From: Intestinimonas timonensis
GTDB lineage: Bacteria > Bacillota > Clostridia > Oscillospirales > Oscillospiraceae
Length of the DNA stretch: 49,580 bases
Assembly: GCF_900626145.1 (NCBI RefSeq)
Contig: NZ_LR130835.1
Location: forward strand, 1-49,580
Direction: 5' to 3'
Part shown: positions 1 through 9,735 of the stretch, piece after piece
Layout of the letters: every line of letters starts with the position of its first letter
Numbering within the stretch: the first letter of the stretch is position 1
Translations under genes and position numbers: made by a program
Notes under the pieces: generated by a model
Told to the model about the DNA's origin: nothing
Database searches by the model: none
The model's input: only the letters and a program-made list of their open reading frames with translations

Positions 1-294
1 GTGCTTGAGGAAGATGTCGTTGACCAGGGTGTGGACGGAAATGACCTCGGCGGTGCTGGCGCACTGCTTGGCCAGCTCGGAGACCACCAGCACCTTGCAC
101 ATGGTGTCCAGCTCGGGGCCGCCGTAGGCCTCGGGCACGTTCAGGGCGGTGAAGCCGATCTCCGCCATCTTGGCAATGATCTCCTTGGGAATCCGCTCCT
201 CCTGGTCGATCTGGGCCGCGATGGGCGCCAGCTCACTCTCGGCAAAGTCCCGGGCCAGCTGCTGAATGGTGCGTTGATCGTCCGTTAAGCGCAT
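1..294 (-). CDS. Acyl-CoA dehydrogenase, N-terminal part (cut by window edge)
   Basis: The first 98 codons are present; the rest lies outside the window. The protein starts MRLTDDQRTIQQLARDFA and continues with the PEAYGG segment typical of the alpha-helical N-terminal domain of short-chain acyl-CoA dehydrogenases, flavoenzymes that oxidise acyl-CoA to enoyl-CoA and pass electrons to EtfAB. The ATG at 294 follows a strong AAGGAGG. The gene is divergent from a sigma-54 activator gene and has a sigma-54-type promoter about 60 bp upstream, so it is probably that activator's target. Substrate chain length cannot be told from this fragment. It is a different gene from the two complete acyl-CoA dehydrogenases downstream. 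Confidence 0.9.
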   Translation of the reverse strand, partial: MRLTDDQRTIQQLARDFAESELAPIAAQIDQEERIPKEIIAKMAEIGFTALNVPEAYGGPELDTMCKVLVVSELAKQCASTAEVISVHTLVNDIFLKH

Positions 295-361
295 AGAAAT
301 GACCTCCTTGTTTTTCAGCCGGCGGGAGATACGTCCCGCCAATATTGTTTCATACGAACTA

Positions 362-380
362 TATGCCAGAATTGTGCCAA
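362..380 (-). promoter_or_regulatory. Sigma-54 promoter (-24/-12) for the acyl-CoA dehydrogenase
   Basis: On the minus strand TTGGCACAATTCTGGCATA matches the sigma-54 consensus YTGGCAC-N5-TTGCA. The -24 GG (378-377) and -12 GC (366-365) are separated by exactly 10 bases, the fixed spacing of this class. The predicted start is near 353, giving a leader of about 59 nt before the ATG at 294. The -12 element has TGGCA instead of TTGCA. The divergent neighbour encodes a sigma-54 activator, which supports the call. Confidence 0.75.
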
Positions 381-461
381 GTTTGTGGCAATAAGAGAGA
401 AGGAGCAAAAGTTTTCCAAAACCCCGGTATAGGGGGAAAACAGGTCACTACCGGGAAAATA

Positions 462-508
462 TATGGGGGTACCATACGCCTGCGCGGGAAAATGGCTGTA
501 TCCATTTT
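462..508. promoter_or_regulatory. Candidate enhancer sites for the sigma-54 activator
   Basis: Two inverted repeats lie 110-150 bp upstream of the predicted sigma-54 transcription start: AAAATGG-N6-CCATTTT at 489-508 (perfect 7-bp arms) and TATGG-N5-CCATA at 462-476. Both share an ATGG/CCAT core. Enhancer-binding proteins usually bind such dyads 80-200 bp upstream. That they are the sites of the adjacent regulator is inference. Confidence 0.45.
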
Positions 509-540
509 GCAATTGTGCGTCAAAATTTCCACAAATTTGC

Positions 541-569
541 TTGCAACCGGCTCCCGGCTGTGCTATAAC
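541..569 (+). promoter_or_regulatory. Probable sigma-A promoter of the sigma-54 activator gene
   Basis: TTGCAA (541-546), a 17-bp spacer and TATAAC (564-569) lie 32 bp before the ATG at 602. The match is moderate. Confidence 0.45.
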
Positions 570-601
570 CGGAGTAGAATACGGGACCGGGAGGAAGCGT
601 C

Positions 602-2011
602 ATGACAGAGGATCACAGATACCGCCTGATCTTTGAAGAATTCCTGGACAAGACGGAGGATGGCTTCATCGTGGTGGACCGGGATGGCGTCATCACCGAC
701 ATCAATCAGAATTATTGCGATTTTTTGGCCAAACGCAGGGAGGACGTGGTGGGACGGCCCATTGGCTCGGTCATCACCACCACCTCCATGTACGATGTTC
801 TGGCCCGGCGGCATCGGGGCGACGGGGGTAGCGGCGTATACATCCAGCCCTATGGACAGGGGGAGACCCGGGATGAGGCGGAGGTGTACGCCGTAGCCAA
901 CCGGTTTTGTGTCTTTGATGAGACAGGGGAGCTGATCGGCGCGGCGGCCCATATGAAATTCCGCCAGCGGGCCGTGGATACCGCCCGGGAAATCACCGAA
1001 GCCGAGCTGCGCTACTACAAAGAGGCCTACCAGGAAAGCCTCTCCAGCGCCAGCGGGTTTTCCGACCTCATCGGAAAGGACCCCAAGCTGCTGGAGCTCA
1101 AGCGGGCGGGGACACAGGCGGCTAAGACGGACTTTCCCGTTCTCATCACCGGGGAGACGGGCACCGGCAAGGAGGTGGTGGCCAAGGCCATCCACCTGGA
1201 GAGCGACCGCCGGAATGGCCCCTTCGTGGCCGTCAACTGCGGGGCCATCCCAGACAACCTGCTGGAGTCCGAGCTCTTCGGCTATGAGGAGGGGGCCTTC
1301 ACGGGGGCCAGGAAGGGGGGCAAGCCGGGAAAATTTCAGCTGGCCAACGGCGGCACCCTCTTCCTGGACGAGATCGGAGACATGCCCTTCCCCCTTCAGG
1401 TCAAGCTGCTGCGGGTCCTCCAGGACCAGAAGGTGGAGCGGGTCGGCGGTGAAAATCCCATCCCGGTGGATGTGAGGATCGTGGCTGCCACCCGGCAGGA
1501 TCTGCAGCAGATGATGGCCGAGGGCCGGTTCCGGGAAGACCTCTACTACCGGTTGGCGGTCATCAACATCGAGACCATCCCCCTGCGGGACCGGCCGGGA
1601 GACGTGCTCCTCCATGCAGGGTGCTACCTGAATGAGCTCAACCGGCGGTACAAGACCCACATCCTCCTCTCCGACCGGGTAAAAAGCTGCCTGCGGGCCT
1701 ACCCGTGGCCGGGAAACGTCCGGGAACTACAGAACGTGATCGCCGGCGCCTATGCCTCCTGTGACAAGGTGCTGATCGATGTGGAGGATCTGCCTCCCAA
1801 GGTGGCTTTGCGGGCGCCCGCGGCGCAGTCCGCCGGAAACAGCTGCCTGGCCGACATGGTGGATGCCTACGAGGCGGAGATCATCCGCCAGGCCCTGCGC
1901 CGGAACGGACAGAACGTCCGGGCGGCGGCCCAGGAGCTGGGTGTGGAGCGGAGCCTGCTCTACAAAAAGATGCGGCGCTTTGGAATCACCATTCAGAGGG
2001 TGCTGCGGTAA
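602..2011 (+). CDS. Sigma-54-dependent transcriptional activator (PAS, AAA+, Fis HTH)
   Basis: 469 residues. An N-terminal PAS-like sensor (about 10-120, with VVDRDGVITDIN) is followed by a sigma-54 AAA+ domain: Walker A GETGTGKE at 184-191, the sigma-54 contact loop GAFTGA at 231-236 and Walker B GTLFLDEIGD at 251-260. A C-terminal Fis-type helix-turn-helix ends the protein (NVRAAAQELGVERSLLYKKM). It hydrolyses ATP to open sigma-54 promoter complexes. There is no receiver domain, so the signal probably acts through PAS. It is divergent from an acyl-CoA dehydrogenase gene with a matching promoter, suggesting it senses a fatty-acid-related or redox signal. The ATG at 602 follows GGGAGGAAGC. 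Confidence 0.93.
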   Translation: MTEDHRYRLIFEEFLDKTEDGFIVVDRDGVITDINQNYCDFLAKRREDVVGRPIGSVITTTSMYDVLARRHRGDGGSGVYIQPYGQGETRDEAEVYAVANRFCVFDETGELIGAAAHMKFRQRAVDTAREITEAELRYYKEAYQESLSSASGFSDLIGKDPKLLELKRAGTQAAKTDFPVLITGETGTGKEVVAKAIHLESDRRNGPFVAVNCGAIPDNLLESELFGYEEGAFTGARKGGKPGKFQLANGGTLFLDEIGDMPFPLQVKLLRVLQDQKVERVGGENPIPVDVRIVAATRQDLQQMMAEGRFREDLYYRLAVINIETIPLRDRPGDVLLHAGCYLNELNRRYKTHILLSDRVKSCLRAYPWPGNVRELQNVIAGAYASCDKVLIDVEDLPPKVALRAPAAQSAGNSCLADMVDAYEAEIIRQALRRNGQNVRAAAQELGVERSLLYKKMRRFGITIQRVLR

Positions 2012-2018
2012 AAGCAGA

Positions 2019-2073
2019 AAAACAAACAGCCGTCCCGCTCTTCAGCATGAGCGGGACGGCTGTTTGTTTTTTT
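2019..2073. terminator. Bidirectional intrinsic terminator
   Basis: An about 20-bp GC-rich stem (AACAAACAGCCGTCCCGCTC and its complement) with an 8-nt loop is flanked by A-rich and T-rich tracts. It ends the sigma-54 activator transcript and can also stop minus-strand transcription coming from the gene at 2281. Confidence 0.9.
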
Positions 2074-2087
2074 CCGGTCCGAAGCAG

Positions 2088-2263
2088 GCCGTAAAACGGC
2101 GTGTGGGAAATGCTGGACCAGAGTTTGGCGCCTCTGTGCCGGGCAGCGAGACAGGGTCACCTCGGTGGGATCTGCCCGGGCACATTGCGGCGGCCAAAAG
2201 GAGGGAGCGAACAGCAGTTCATATGCCTGCTGAAGGCGACAAACTGAGCCGGGATCTGCCGGC
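2088..2263. other. Run of five hairpins, candidate structured RNA or 3' UTR
   Basis: Between the terminator and the stop codon at 2281 there is no credible gene. Instead there are: GCCGT/ACGGC (2088-2100); CAGAG/CTCTG (2119-2136); a long stem GTGCCGGGCAG (2136-2146) pairing with CTGCCCGGGCAC (2172-2183) around a 25-nt loop; CAGCAG/CTGCTG (2212-2232); and GCCGG/CCGGC (2248-2263). Strand is not decided. The minus strand would place it in the 3' UTR of the acyl-CoA dehydrogenase. No known RNA family was recognised. Confidence 0.4.
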
Positions 2264-2280
2264 AGGGTAGGAAGAAATGC

Positions 2281-3432
<1,152 letters not shown>

Positions 3433-3513
3433 GATAGGTACCTTCCTTTCAAAAAAATGTTGATAATCTGCCATTGCCAGTTCTATTATTTGTGGAACTT
3501 GCCTATCGCACAC

Positions 3514-3542
3514 AGTATAGCACTCCCATGTAGTTCTGTCAA
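3514..3542 (-). promoter_or_regulatory. Sigma-A promoter of the acyl-CoA dehydrogenase at 2281
   Basis: TTGACA (3542-3537), 17-bp spacer, TATACT (3519-3514) on the minus strand: a near-consensus promoter with a leader of about 75 nt. A perfect palindrome CAAAATATTTTG (3543-3554) abuts the -35 element. TAAGTATATTT (3557-3567) lies just upstream and recurs as TAAGTGTATTT (3716-3726) by the marR promoter. Confidence 0.85.
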
Positions 3543-3693
3543 CAAAATATTTTGAGTAAGTATATTTCGGCAAAATGAAATTTATGCATAAAAAGAAAGA
3601 GAAAAAGAAGGATTCTGAATAAAATGAACAGAATCTGCGAAATGTGTCTATTTTCAGGAGAAAAAGAAAAGATACTGGCATTTTATATCTTTG

Positions 3694-3725
3694 TGTGATA
3701 TAATACTTTACTATCTAAGTGTATT
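3694..3725 (+). promoter_or_regulatory. marR-type gene promoter with overlapping inverted repeat
   Basis: An extended -10 element TGATATAAT (3696-3704) is followed at once by an imperfect inverted repeat, AATACTTTA (3702-3710) and TAAGTGTATT (3716-3725), with exact outer arms AATAC/GTATT. This is a plausible autoregulatory operator; binding is inference. The remaining 110-nt leader to the ATG at 3836 has a GGCTCC...GGAGCC pairing and nothing else recognisable. Confidence 0.45.
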
Positions 3726-3835
3726 TTAGCGGTGGCTCCGGGAGGAAAGAACGGTTCCGGTAGGTGTGGGAGCCGGTCTGTTAGGGGAGATACCGCACGT
3801 TTTAAAAGGAAAACTAAACAAAGGTGATTCGTGAC

Positions 3836-4261
3836 ATGGAACTGCAAAATTGTATCAACTACCTTCTGACCACGGCGCAGCATGAGGTATTCCAGACCTT
3901 TTCCGCTGGTCTGACCCAATTTAACATCACTCCGGGCCAATATGGTGTGCTCAGCTGTCTGTGGCAAAACGGCTCCTGTACGCCCAAGGAGATCGCCCAG
4001 ATTCTGAGACTGGAGAACTCCACCATCTCCGGCGTGCTTGACCGCATGCAGAAGCGGGGACTCATTGACCGTGTGGTGGACCCCAACGACCGCCGCAGCG
4101 TTCGCGTGGTGCCCACGGAGGAGGGAAGCAGCCTGAAGGACGATGTGCTCCGGCTCATCGATGAGCTCAATGCCGAAATTCTGAGCGGCTTCACAGCTGA
4201 GCAGCGGAGTACCCTGCTCAGCTGTCTCCAGCAGATCAGTAAGCTGGATACGCAGGTCTGA
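3836..4261 (+). CDS. MarR-family transcriptional regulator
   Basis: 141 residues, the usual MarR length. A winged helix covers about 25-105: recognition-helix region LRLENSTISGVLDRMQKRGL, then the wing with the family signature DPNDRRSVRVVPTEEG. Amphipathic helices at both ends would form the dimer interface. The ATG at 3836 is preferred over the in-frame GTG at 3824 because AAAGGTGA is correctly spaced from the ATG and overlaps the GTG. Divergent from the acyl-CoA dehydrogenase at 2281, so regulation of that gene and of itself is the simplest inference. The ligand is unknown. Confidence 0.9.
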   Translation: MELQNCINYLLTTAQHEVFQTFSAGLTQFNITPGQYGVLSCLWQNGSCTPKEIAQILRLENSTISGVLDRMQKRGLIDRVVDPNDRRSVRVVPTEEGSSLKDDVLRLIDELNAEILSGFTAEQRSTLLSCLQQISKLDTQV

Positions 4262-4275
4262 ACATAAGACACATA

Positions 4276-4334
4276 ACAGGGCCCGCGTCACTGTGCTCTT
4301 TTCGCAAGAGTATCTGTGACGCGGGCCCTGTTTT
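4276..4334 (+). terminator. Intrinsic terminator after the marR-type gene
   Basis: ACAGGGCCCGCGTCAC (4276-4291) pairs perfectly with GTGACGCGGGCCCTGT (4316-4331) and is followed by TTTT. A small inner hairpin (CTCTT...AAGAG) sits in the loop. Confidence 0.9.
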
Positions 4335-4454
4335 CAGATGTGGGCGGAAACTGGTGATTTACACAAAATATGGTTCACATAGAACTGAGCGCTGGGGTAA
4401 TGCTATGTCTGGATTCCCAATCCAACAAAAAAACAGTGAAGGAGATGCATTCTT

Positions 4455-4655
4455 ATGTCCAGCAACAACAGCAATCAGCCTGTGGTCCCCAGCGCCCGTG
4501 AGGCCATGAACAAGTTCAAGATGGAGGCTGCCCAGCAGGTGGGTGTCAACCTGAAGCAGGGCTACAACGGCGACCTCACCAGCCGTGAGGCCGGTTCCGT
4601 CGGTGGCCAGATGGTTAAGAAGATGATCGAGGCCTACGAGAACGGCATGAAGTAA
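4455..4655 (+). CDS. Alpha/beta-type small acid-soluble spore protein
   Basis: 66 residues. The C-terminal block NGDLTSREAGSVGGQMVKKM is the hallmark of alpha/beta SASPs, which coat and protect DNA in the dormant spore core. The KFKMEAAQQVGV segment is in the usual place of the germination-protease cleavage region. It starts at ATG 4455 after GAAGGAGATG. Expression would be expected in the forespore under sigma-G, but I could not point to a convincing sigma-G promoter upstream. A monocistronic unit with its own terminator. Confidence 0.96.
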   Translation: MSSNNSNQPVVPSAREAMNKFKMEAAQQVGVNLKQGYNGDLTSREAGSVGGQMVKKMIEAYENGMK

Positions 4656-4701
4656 AGCCCTCCCATAGAGGGGCGGCGCAGAGCTGAAATCAGCCGCGTA
4701 T

Positions 4702-4740
4702 AAAAAGCGGGTCCGTACCACTGGTACGGACCCGCTTTTT
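4702..4740. terminator. Bidirectional terminator between the spore protein gene and bcd
   Basis: A perfect 18-bp stem (4702-4719 with 4723-4740), 3-nt loop, with A5 on one side and T5 on the other. It serves both convergent transcripts. Confidence 0.93.
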
Positions 4741-4758
4741 GTGTTGGTGGGAATTTTC

Positions 4759-5901
<1,143 letters not shown>

Positions 5902-5954
5902 GAAAATCCCTTCCTTTACTTTAAGTAAAATATCCCAACACGGGCAAGGGCTGA

Positions 5955-6959
5955 TCAGGCCCGAGCCTTCTTGATCTCCTCAGTGAGAACGGGGAGGACC
6001 TCAAACAGGTTGCCCACCACGCCGTAGTCGGCGATGTCGAAGATGGGGGCCTCGGGGTCCTTGTTGATGGCAACGATGCAGTCGGAGCCGCTCATGCCGG
6101 CCACGTGCTGAATGGCGCCGGAGATGCCGCAGGCGATGTACAGCTTGGGGCCGACGGTCTTGCCGGTCTGGCCAACCTGGTGAGCGTGAGCAATCCAGCC
6201 AGCGTCAACAGCGGCACGGGAAGCGCCCACAACGCCGCCCAGAGCGTCAGCCAGAGCCTTCACGGGCTCGAAGCCCTCGGGGCCGCCCACGCCACGGCCG
6301 CCGGACACGATGATCTCAGCGCCCTCAAGGTCAACGTTCTCGCCGTCAGCTTCCTTGATGAGCTCGAGGATCTGAGTGCGGATGTCCTTGGCGTCGACAT
6401 GGATGTCTTCCTTGATGATCTCGGCCTTAGCCTCGCCGGCATCGCTCTTCTTGAACACGCCGGGACGGACGGTGCCGATCTGGGGACGGTTGTCGGGGCA
6501 GAGGATGGTAGCCATCAGGTTGCCGCCGAAAGCGGGACGGGTCCAAGCCACGTTGCCGCTCTCCTCGTCGATGTCCAGAGCGGTGCAGTCGGCGGTCAGG
6601 CCGGTGTGCAGACGGCAGGACACGCGGGGGCCCAGGTCACGGCCGTTGTTGGTGGCGCCGATGAGCATGCTGGTGGGGCCGTACTTCTCCACCAGGGTCA
6701 CCAGAGCGATGGAGTAAGCGTCGGTGGTGTAGTGAGCGTACTCGGGGCCCTCAACCACGATCACCTTGTCGGCGCCGTGCTCGGAAGCGGCCTTCACAGC
6801 AGCGTCCACGTTGTTGCCGATGACCACGGCCACCAGAGCGCCGCCCTGCTTGCCGGCCATCATCTTACCAGGAGTCAGCAGCTCGATGCCGACGTTCTTG
6901 GCAGTGCCGTCCTCATTGGTCTCTACAAATACCCAAAGATCCTTGGTCTTAGCTTCCAT
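5955..6959 (-). CDS. etfA: Electron transfer flavoprotein subunit alpha
   Basis: 334 residues. The C-terminal FAD-binding domain is complete: SGGRGVGGPEGFEPVKALAD, VGASRAAVDAGW, HQVGQTGKTVGPKLYIA and the GISGAIQHVAGM loop. The N-terminal domain packs against EtfB. EtfAB carries electrons between NADH, ferredoxin and Bcd. The gene starts 17 bp after the etfB stop and its product forms a heterodimer with EtfB. Confidence 0.96.
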   Translation of the reverse strand: MEAKTKDLWVFVETNEDGTAKNVGIELLTPGKMMAGKQGGALVAVVIGNNVDAAVKAASEHGADKVIVVEGPEYAHYTTDAYSIALVTLVEKYGPTSMLIGATNNGRDLGPRVSCRLHTGLTADCTALDIDEESGNVAWTRPAFGGNLMATILCPDNRPQIGTVRPGVFKKSDAGEAKAEIIKEDIHVDAKDIRTQILELIKEADGENVDLEGAEIIVSGGRGVGGPEGFEPVKALADALGGVVGASRAAVDAGWIAHAHQVGQTGKTVGPKLYIACGISGAIQHVAGMSGSDCIVAINKDPEAPIFDIADYGVVGNLFEVLPVLTEEIKKARA

Positions 6960-6976
6960 TGTAATCTCCCCCTCCC

Positions 6977-7780
6977 TTAGATAATGCTGGCATCGCTCAG
7001 CAGCTGGAACAGCTTCTTAGCGGAATCCTCAGCGGTCTCTTCCTTGATCTTCACGCCGCCGCTCTTCTTCTGGGGCACGAAGGTCTTCTTAACCTTGGTG
7101 GGAGAGCCCTTCAGGCCGGCCTGAGCCAGGTCGATGGTGGGCAGATCCGCCGCGGTCAGGGTGGGGATCTCAGCGCGGTTGGCAGCCATCTTGCGCTTAA
7201 TGGTGGGGTAACGGGGATCCCAAGCGGGCTTGGTGAAGGTCACAACGGCGGGCATCTTGGCGGCGATGACTTCAACGCCCTCCTCGACTTCCTTCTTCAC
7301 CTTGATGGTGTCGCCGTCAACCTCAGCCTCCAGGCCGTAGGTCACCTGGGGATAGTTCAGGTGCTCAGCGATCTCGGGGCCGACCTGGGCGGTGTCGCCG
7401 TCGATGGCCTGCTTGCCGCAGAAGATCACGTCGAACTTACCCTCCAGCTCCTCCACCTTCTTGATGGTCTCGCTGATGATGTAGCTGGTGGCCAGGGTAT
7501 CGGAACCGCCGAAAGCACGGTCAGACACCAGGTAGGCCTTATCGGCGGCGATGGCCAGGCACTCCTTCAGAGCGGCCTTAGCCTGCTCGGGGCCCATGGA
7601 GAGCACCACGATCTTGGCACTGGGGTCCTTGTCCTTGATCCGGGCAGCGGCCTCCAGAGCATAGCCGTCAAAGGGGTTGACGATGCTGGGCACGCCTTCG
7701 CGGATCAAGGTGTTCTTGACCGGATCGATCTTGATTTCGGTCGTATCCGGCACCTGCTTGACGCAAACAAGCATGTTCAT
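6977..7780 (-). CDS. etfB: Electron transfer flavoprotein subunit beta
   Basis: 267 residues. It begins MNMLVCVKQVPDTTEIKID, the standard EtfB N-terminus, with NPFDGYALEAA and the IDGDTAQVGPEIAEHL nucleotide-binding segment. First gene of the etfB-etfA-bcd operon. ATG 7780 is preferred over ATG 7774 because GGAGGAAACAG is best spaced from it. Function: the second half of the EtfAB heterodimer partnering the acyl-CoA dehydrogenases; it may also serve the other two such enzymes in the window. Confidence 0.96.
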   Translation of the reverse strand: MNMLVCVKQVPDTTEIKIDPVKNTLIREGVPSIVNPFDGYALEAAARIKDKDPSAKIVVLSMGPEQAKAALKECLAIAADKAYLVSDRAFGGSDTLATSYIISETIKKVEELEGKFDVIFCGKQAIDGDTAQVGPEIAEHLNYPQVTYGLEAEVDGDTIKVKKEVEEGVEVIAAKMPAVVTFTKPAWDPRYPTIKRKMAANRAEIPTLTAADLPTIDLAQAGLKGSPTKVKKTFVPQKKSGGVKIKEETAEDSAKKLFQLLSDASII

Positions 7781-7895
7781 TTCTGTTTCCTCCTATTACG
7801 TTTTTTGAGACCGGCACAAGGCCCGTCCCATGGCGTTTTTCAAGCCCGCGCCCACGGATGGGCGCACCTGTCCAAAGCCATTTTTCCCGTAAATC

Positions 7896-7924
7896 ATCAT
7901 ATACCGGGGCGACCGGATTGTCAA
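7896..7924 (-). promoter_or_regulatory. Sigma-A promoter of the etfB-etfA-bcd operon
   Basis: TTGACA (7924-7919), 17-bp spacer, TATGAT (7901-7896) on the minus strand. The leader is about 110 nt and contains a hairpin GCGCCC-ATCCGT-GGGCGC with no T-run, so not an obvious attenuator. Confidence 0.85.
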
Positions 7925-8057
7925 TCGAAAAAGCATTGGTGCTACCACAATTTTAGTAATTTCTTAAAGTGAGCACGGCGATCTTTGTCATTTCGCACAA
8001 AGAGCAGGGTATAAAACTAGGCAACCCAACCGTAGCGCCAGAAGGCCTACTTTCCTC

Positions 8058-8086
8058 TTTACATTAGCGATTTATCGTGGTAATAT
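8058..8086 (+). promoter_or_regulatory. Sigma-A promoter of the amino-acid ABC importer
   Basis: TTTACA (8058-8063), 17-bp spacer, TAATAT (8081-8086), 61 bp before ATG 8147. Between this and the etfB promoter (7925-8057) I see only a small CTTTGT/ACAAAG hairpin. Confidence 0.75.
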
Positions 8087-8146
8087 GTTAAAGCAACCGG
8101 CGAAGTCCGGTGTCACAACACAATCATAAACGGAGGATCTGAAACC

Positions 8147-8998
8147 ATGAGAAAGAAACGTCTGGCTGCCTCTCTGCTGGCCCTGTCTCTGTGCTTCTCC
8201 CTGGCCGCCTGCTCCGGCGGCAGCTCCGCCACTCCTGCTCCTGAGAGCGATGCTCCCGAGACCACTGCTCCCGTCGAGACCGACCGCGGCGAGAGCGATC
8301 TGGACTATGTCCAGACCAAGGGTACCCTGGTGGTGGGCATGACCGACTTTGCCCCCATGGATTACAAGGACGAAAACGGTGAGTGGATCGGCTTCGACGC
8401 CGACATGGCCAAGGCCTTTGCCGAGAGCCTGGGTGTGGATGTGGAGTTCCTGGAGATCAACTGGGACAACAAGCTCATGGAGCTGGACACCAAGGGCATC
8501 GACGTCATCTGGAACGGCATGACCATCAACGATGAGGTAGAGGCCGGCGCCTCCGTCTCCGAGCCCTATTGCCGCAACGGCCAGGTGGTGGTGGTCCCCG
8601 TGGATAAGGCGGAGGACTACCAGACTGTGGAGAGCCTGAGCGGCCTCAACTTCGCTGTGGAGAACGGCTCCGCCGGCGCCGAGCAGCTGGATGCCCTGGG
8701 CCTCAGCTATGTGGCCAAGACCACCCAGGCCGACGCCCTGCTGGAGGTGGCCTCCGGCGCCTCCGACGCCTGCGTCATCGACCTGCTGATGGCAGGCGCC
8801 ATGATCGGCGAGGGCACAAGCTATCCCGATCTCACCTACACCGTGCAGCTCAACGATGAGGAGTACGGCGTGGCCTTCCGCAAGGGCTCCGGCCTGGTGG
8901 ACGCCTTCAACGAGTTCTGGGCCTCCGCTTACGCCGACGGCACCGTCATGGAGACTGCCACCACCTATGGCGTGCAGGAGTCTGTCATCGAGAAGTAA
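8147..8998 (+). CDS. Amino-acid ABC transporter substrate-binding lipoprotein
   Basis: 283 residues. Signal peptide with lipobox LAAC (Cys22), then a Thr/Ser/Pro/Glu-rich linker and a family-3 solute-binding fold: GTLVVGMTDFAPMDYKDENG, IGFDADMAKAFAESLGVDV, WNGMTINDE, SEPYCRNGQ. It anchors to the outer face of the membrane and delivers a polar amino acid to the permease at 9084. The arginine that usually follows the T-I-T motif and holds the substrate alpha-carboxylate appears to be replaced by Val (INDEVEAG), so the ligand may be atypical. Start ATG 8147 after GGAGGATC. First gene of a three-gene operon. Confidence 0.92.
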   Translation: MRKKRLAASLLALSLCFSLAACSGGSSATPAPESDAPETTAPVETDRGESDLDYVQTKGTLVVGMTDFAPMDYKDENGEWIGFDADMAKAFAESLGVDVEFLEINWDNKLMELDTKGIDVIWNGMTINDEVEAGASVSEPYCRNGQVVVVPVDKAEDYQTVESLSGLNFAVENGSAGAEQLDALGLSYVAKTTQADALLEVASGASDACVIDLLMAGAMIGEGTSYPDLTYTVQLNDEEYGVAFRKGSGLVDAFNEFWASAYADGTVMETATTYGVQESVIEK

Positions 8999-9083
8999 CA
9001 ACGGAACAACGCACATTCTGCGGGAGTGAGGCAGAGAGTTATATGGCTCTCTGCCTTTCCCTGACTATAGAGAGGAAAAGCCT

Positions 9084-9722
9084 ATGCTGCTGTCTGTATC
9101 CCTCACGCTGCTGGAGGGGCTTGTAGTCACCCTGGAACTCTTTGCCCTCACCCTGCTCTTTGCCCTGCCTCTGGGCCTCATCATCTCCTTCGGCTCCATG
9201 AGCCGGTGCACTCCCCTGCGCGCGGTGGTCAAGACCATCGTCTGGATCGTCCGGGGCACTCCGCTGATGCTCCAGATCATGATCGTATTCTATGGCCCCG
9301 GCCTGATGTTCGGCCTGCCTCTGCTGCCCAGGTTCACCGCAGCGGTGGTGACCTTCGTCATCAACTACGCCTGCTACTTCTCCGAGATCTTTCGGGGCGG
9401 CATCCAGGGGGTGCCCGTGGGCCAGCGGGAAGCCGGTCTGGTGCTGGGTATGACCCGGTCCCAGATCTTCTTCAAGGTCACCCTGCTCCAGGTCATCAAG
9501 CGCATCGTTCCGCCGCTGGGCAACGAGTTCATCACCCTGGTGAAGGACACCGCTCTGGTGCGGGTCATCTCGGTGTACGAGATCATCTGGATGGGTGAGT
9601 CCTACATCAAAAAGGGCATGATCTGGCCGCTCTTCTACACCGCCGTATTCTACCTGGCCATCAGCGGTATTCTCACCCTGCTGCTGGGCTGGTGCGAGAA
9701 GAAGATGGACTACTTTAAGTAA
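9084..9722 (+). CDS. Amino-acid ABC transporter permease (HisM/GlnP type)
   Basis: 212 residues, about five membrane helices. The cytoplasmic EAA loop GQREAGLVLGMTRSQIFFKV, which docks with the ATPase, is clear, as is the family segment WIVRGTPLMLQI. It forms the membrane channel, probably as a homodimer since only one permease gene is present. It follows the binding-protein gene by 85 bp and precedes the ATPase by 13 bp. GAGAGGAAAAG precedes ATG 9084. Confidence 0.93.
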   Translation: MLLSVSLTLLEGLVVTLELFALTLLFALPLGLIISFGSMSRCTPLRAVVKTIVWIVRGTPLMLQIMIVFYGPGLMFGLPLLPRFTAAVVTFVINYACYFSEIFRGGIQGVPVGQREAGLVLGMTRSQIFFKVTLLQVIKRIVPPLGNEFITLVKDTALVRVISVYEIIWMGESYIKKGMIWPLFYTAVFYLAISGILTLLLGWCEKKMDYFK

Positions 9723-9735
9723 GGAGGTTTGCCCC

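Noticed and set aside
7990..8050. Words resembling a cyclic-di-GMP riboswitch (GGCAAC, GTAGCG, GGCCTAC)
   Set aside because: The order and spacing do not fit the family, and the segment lies upstream of the mapped-looking promoter at 8058-8086, so it would not be in the mRNA.
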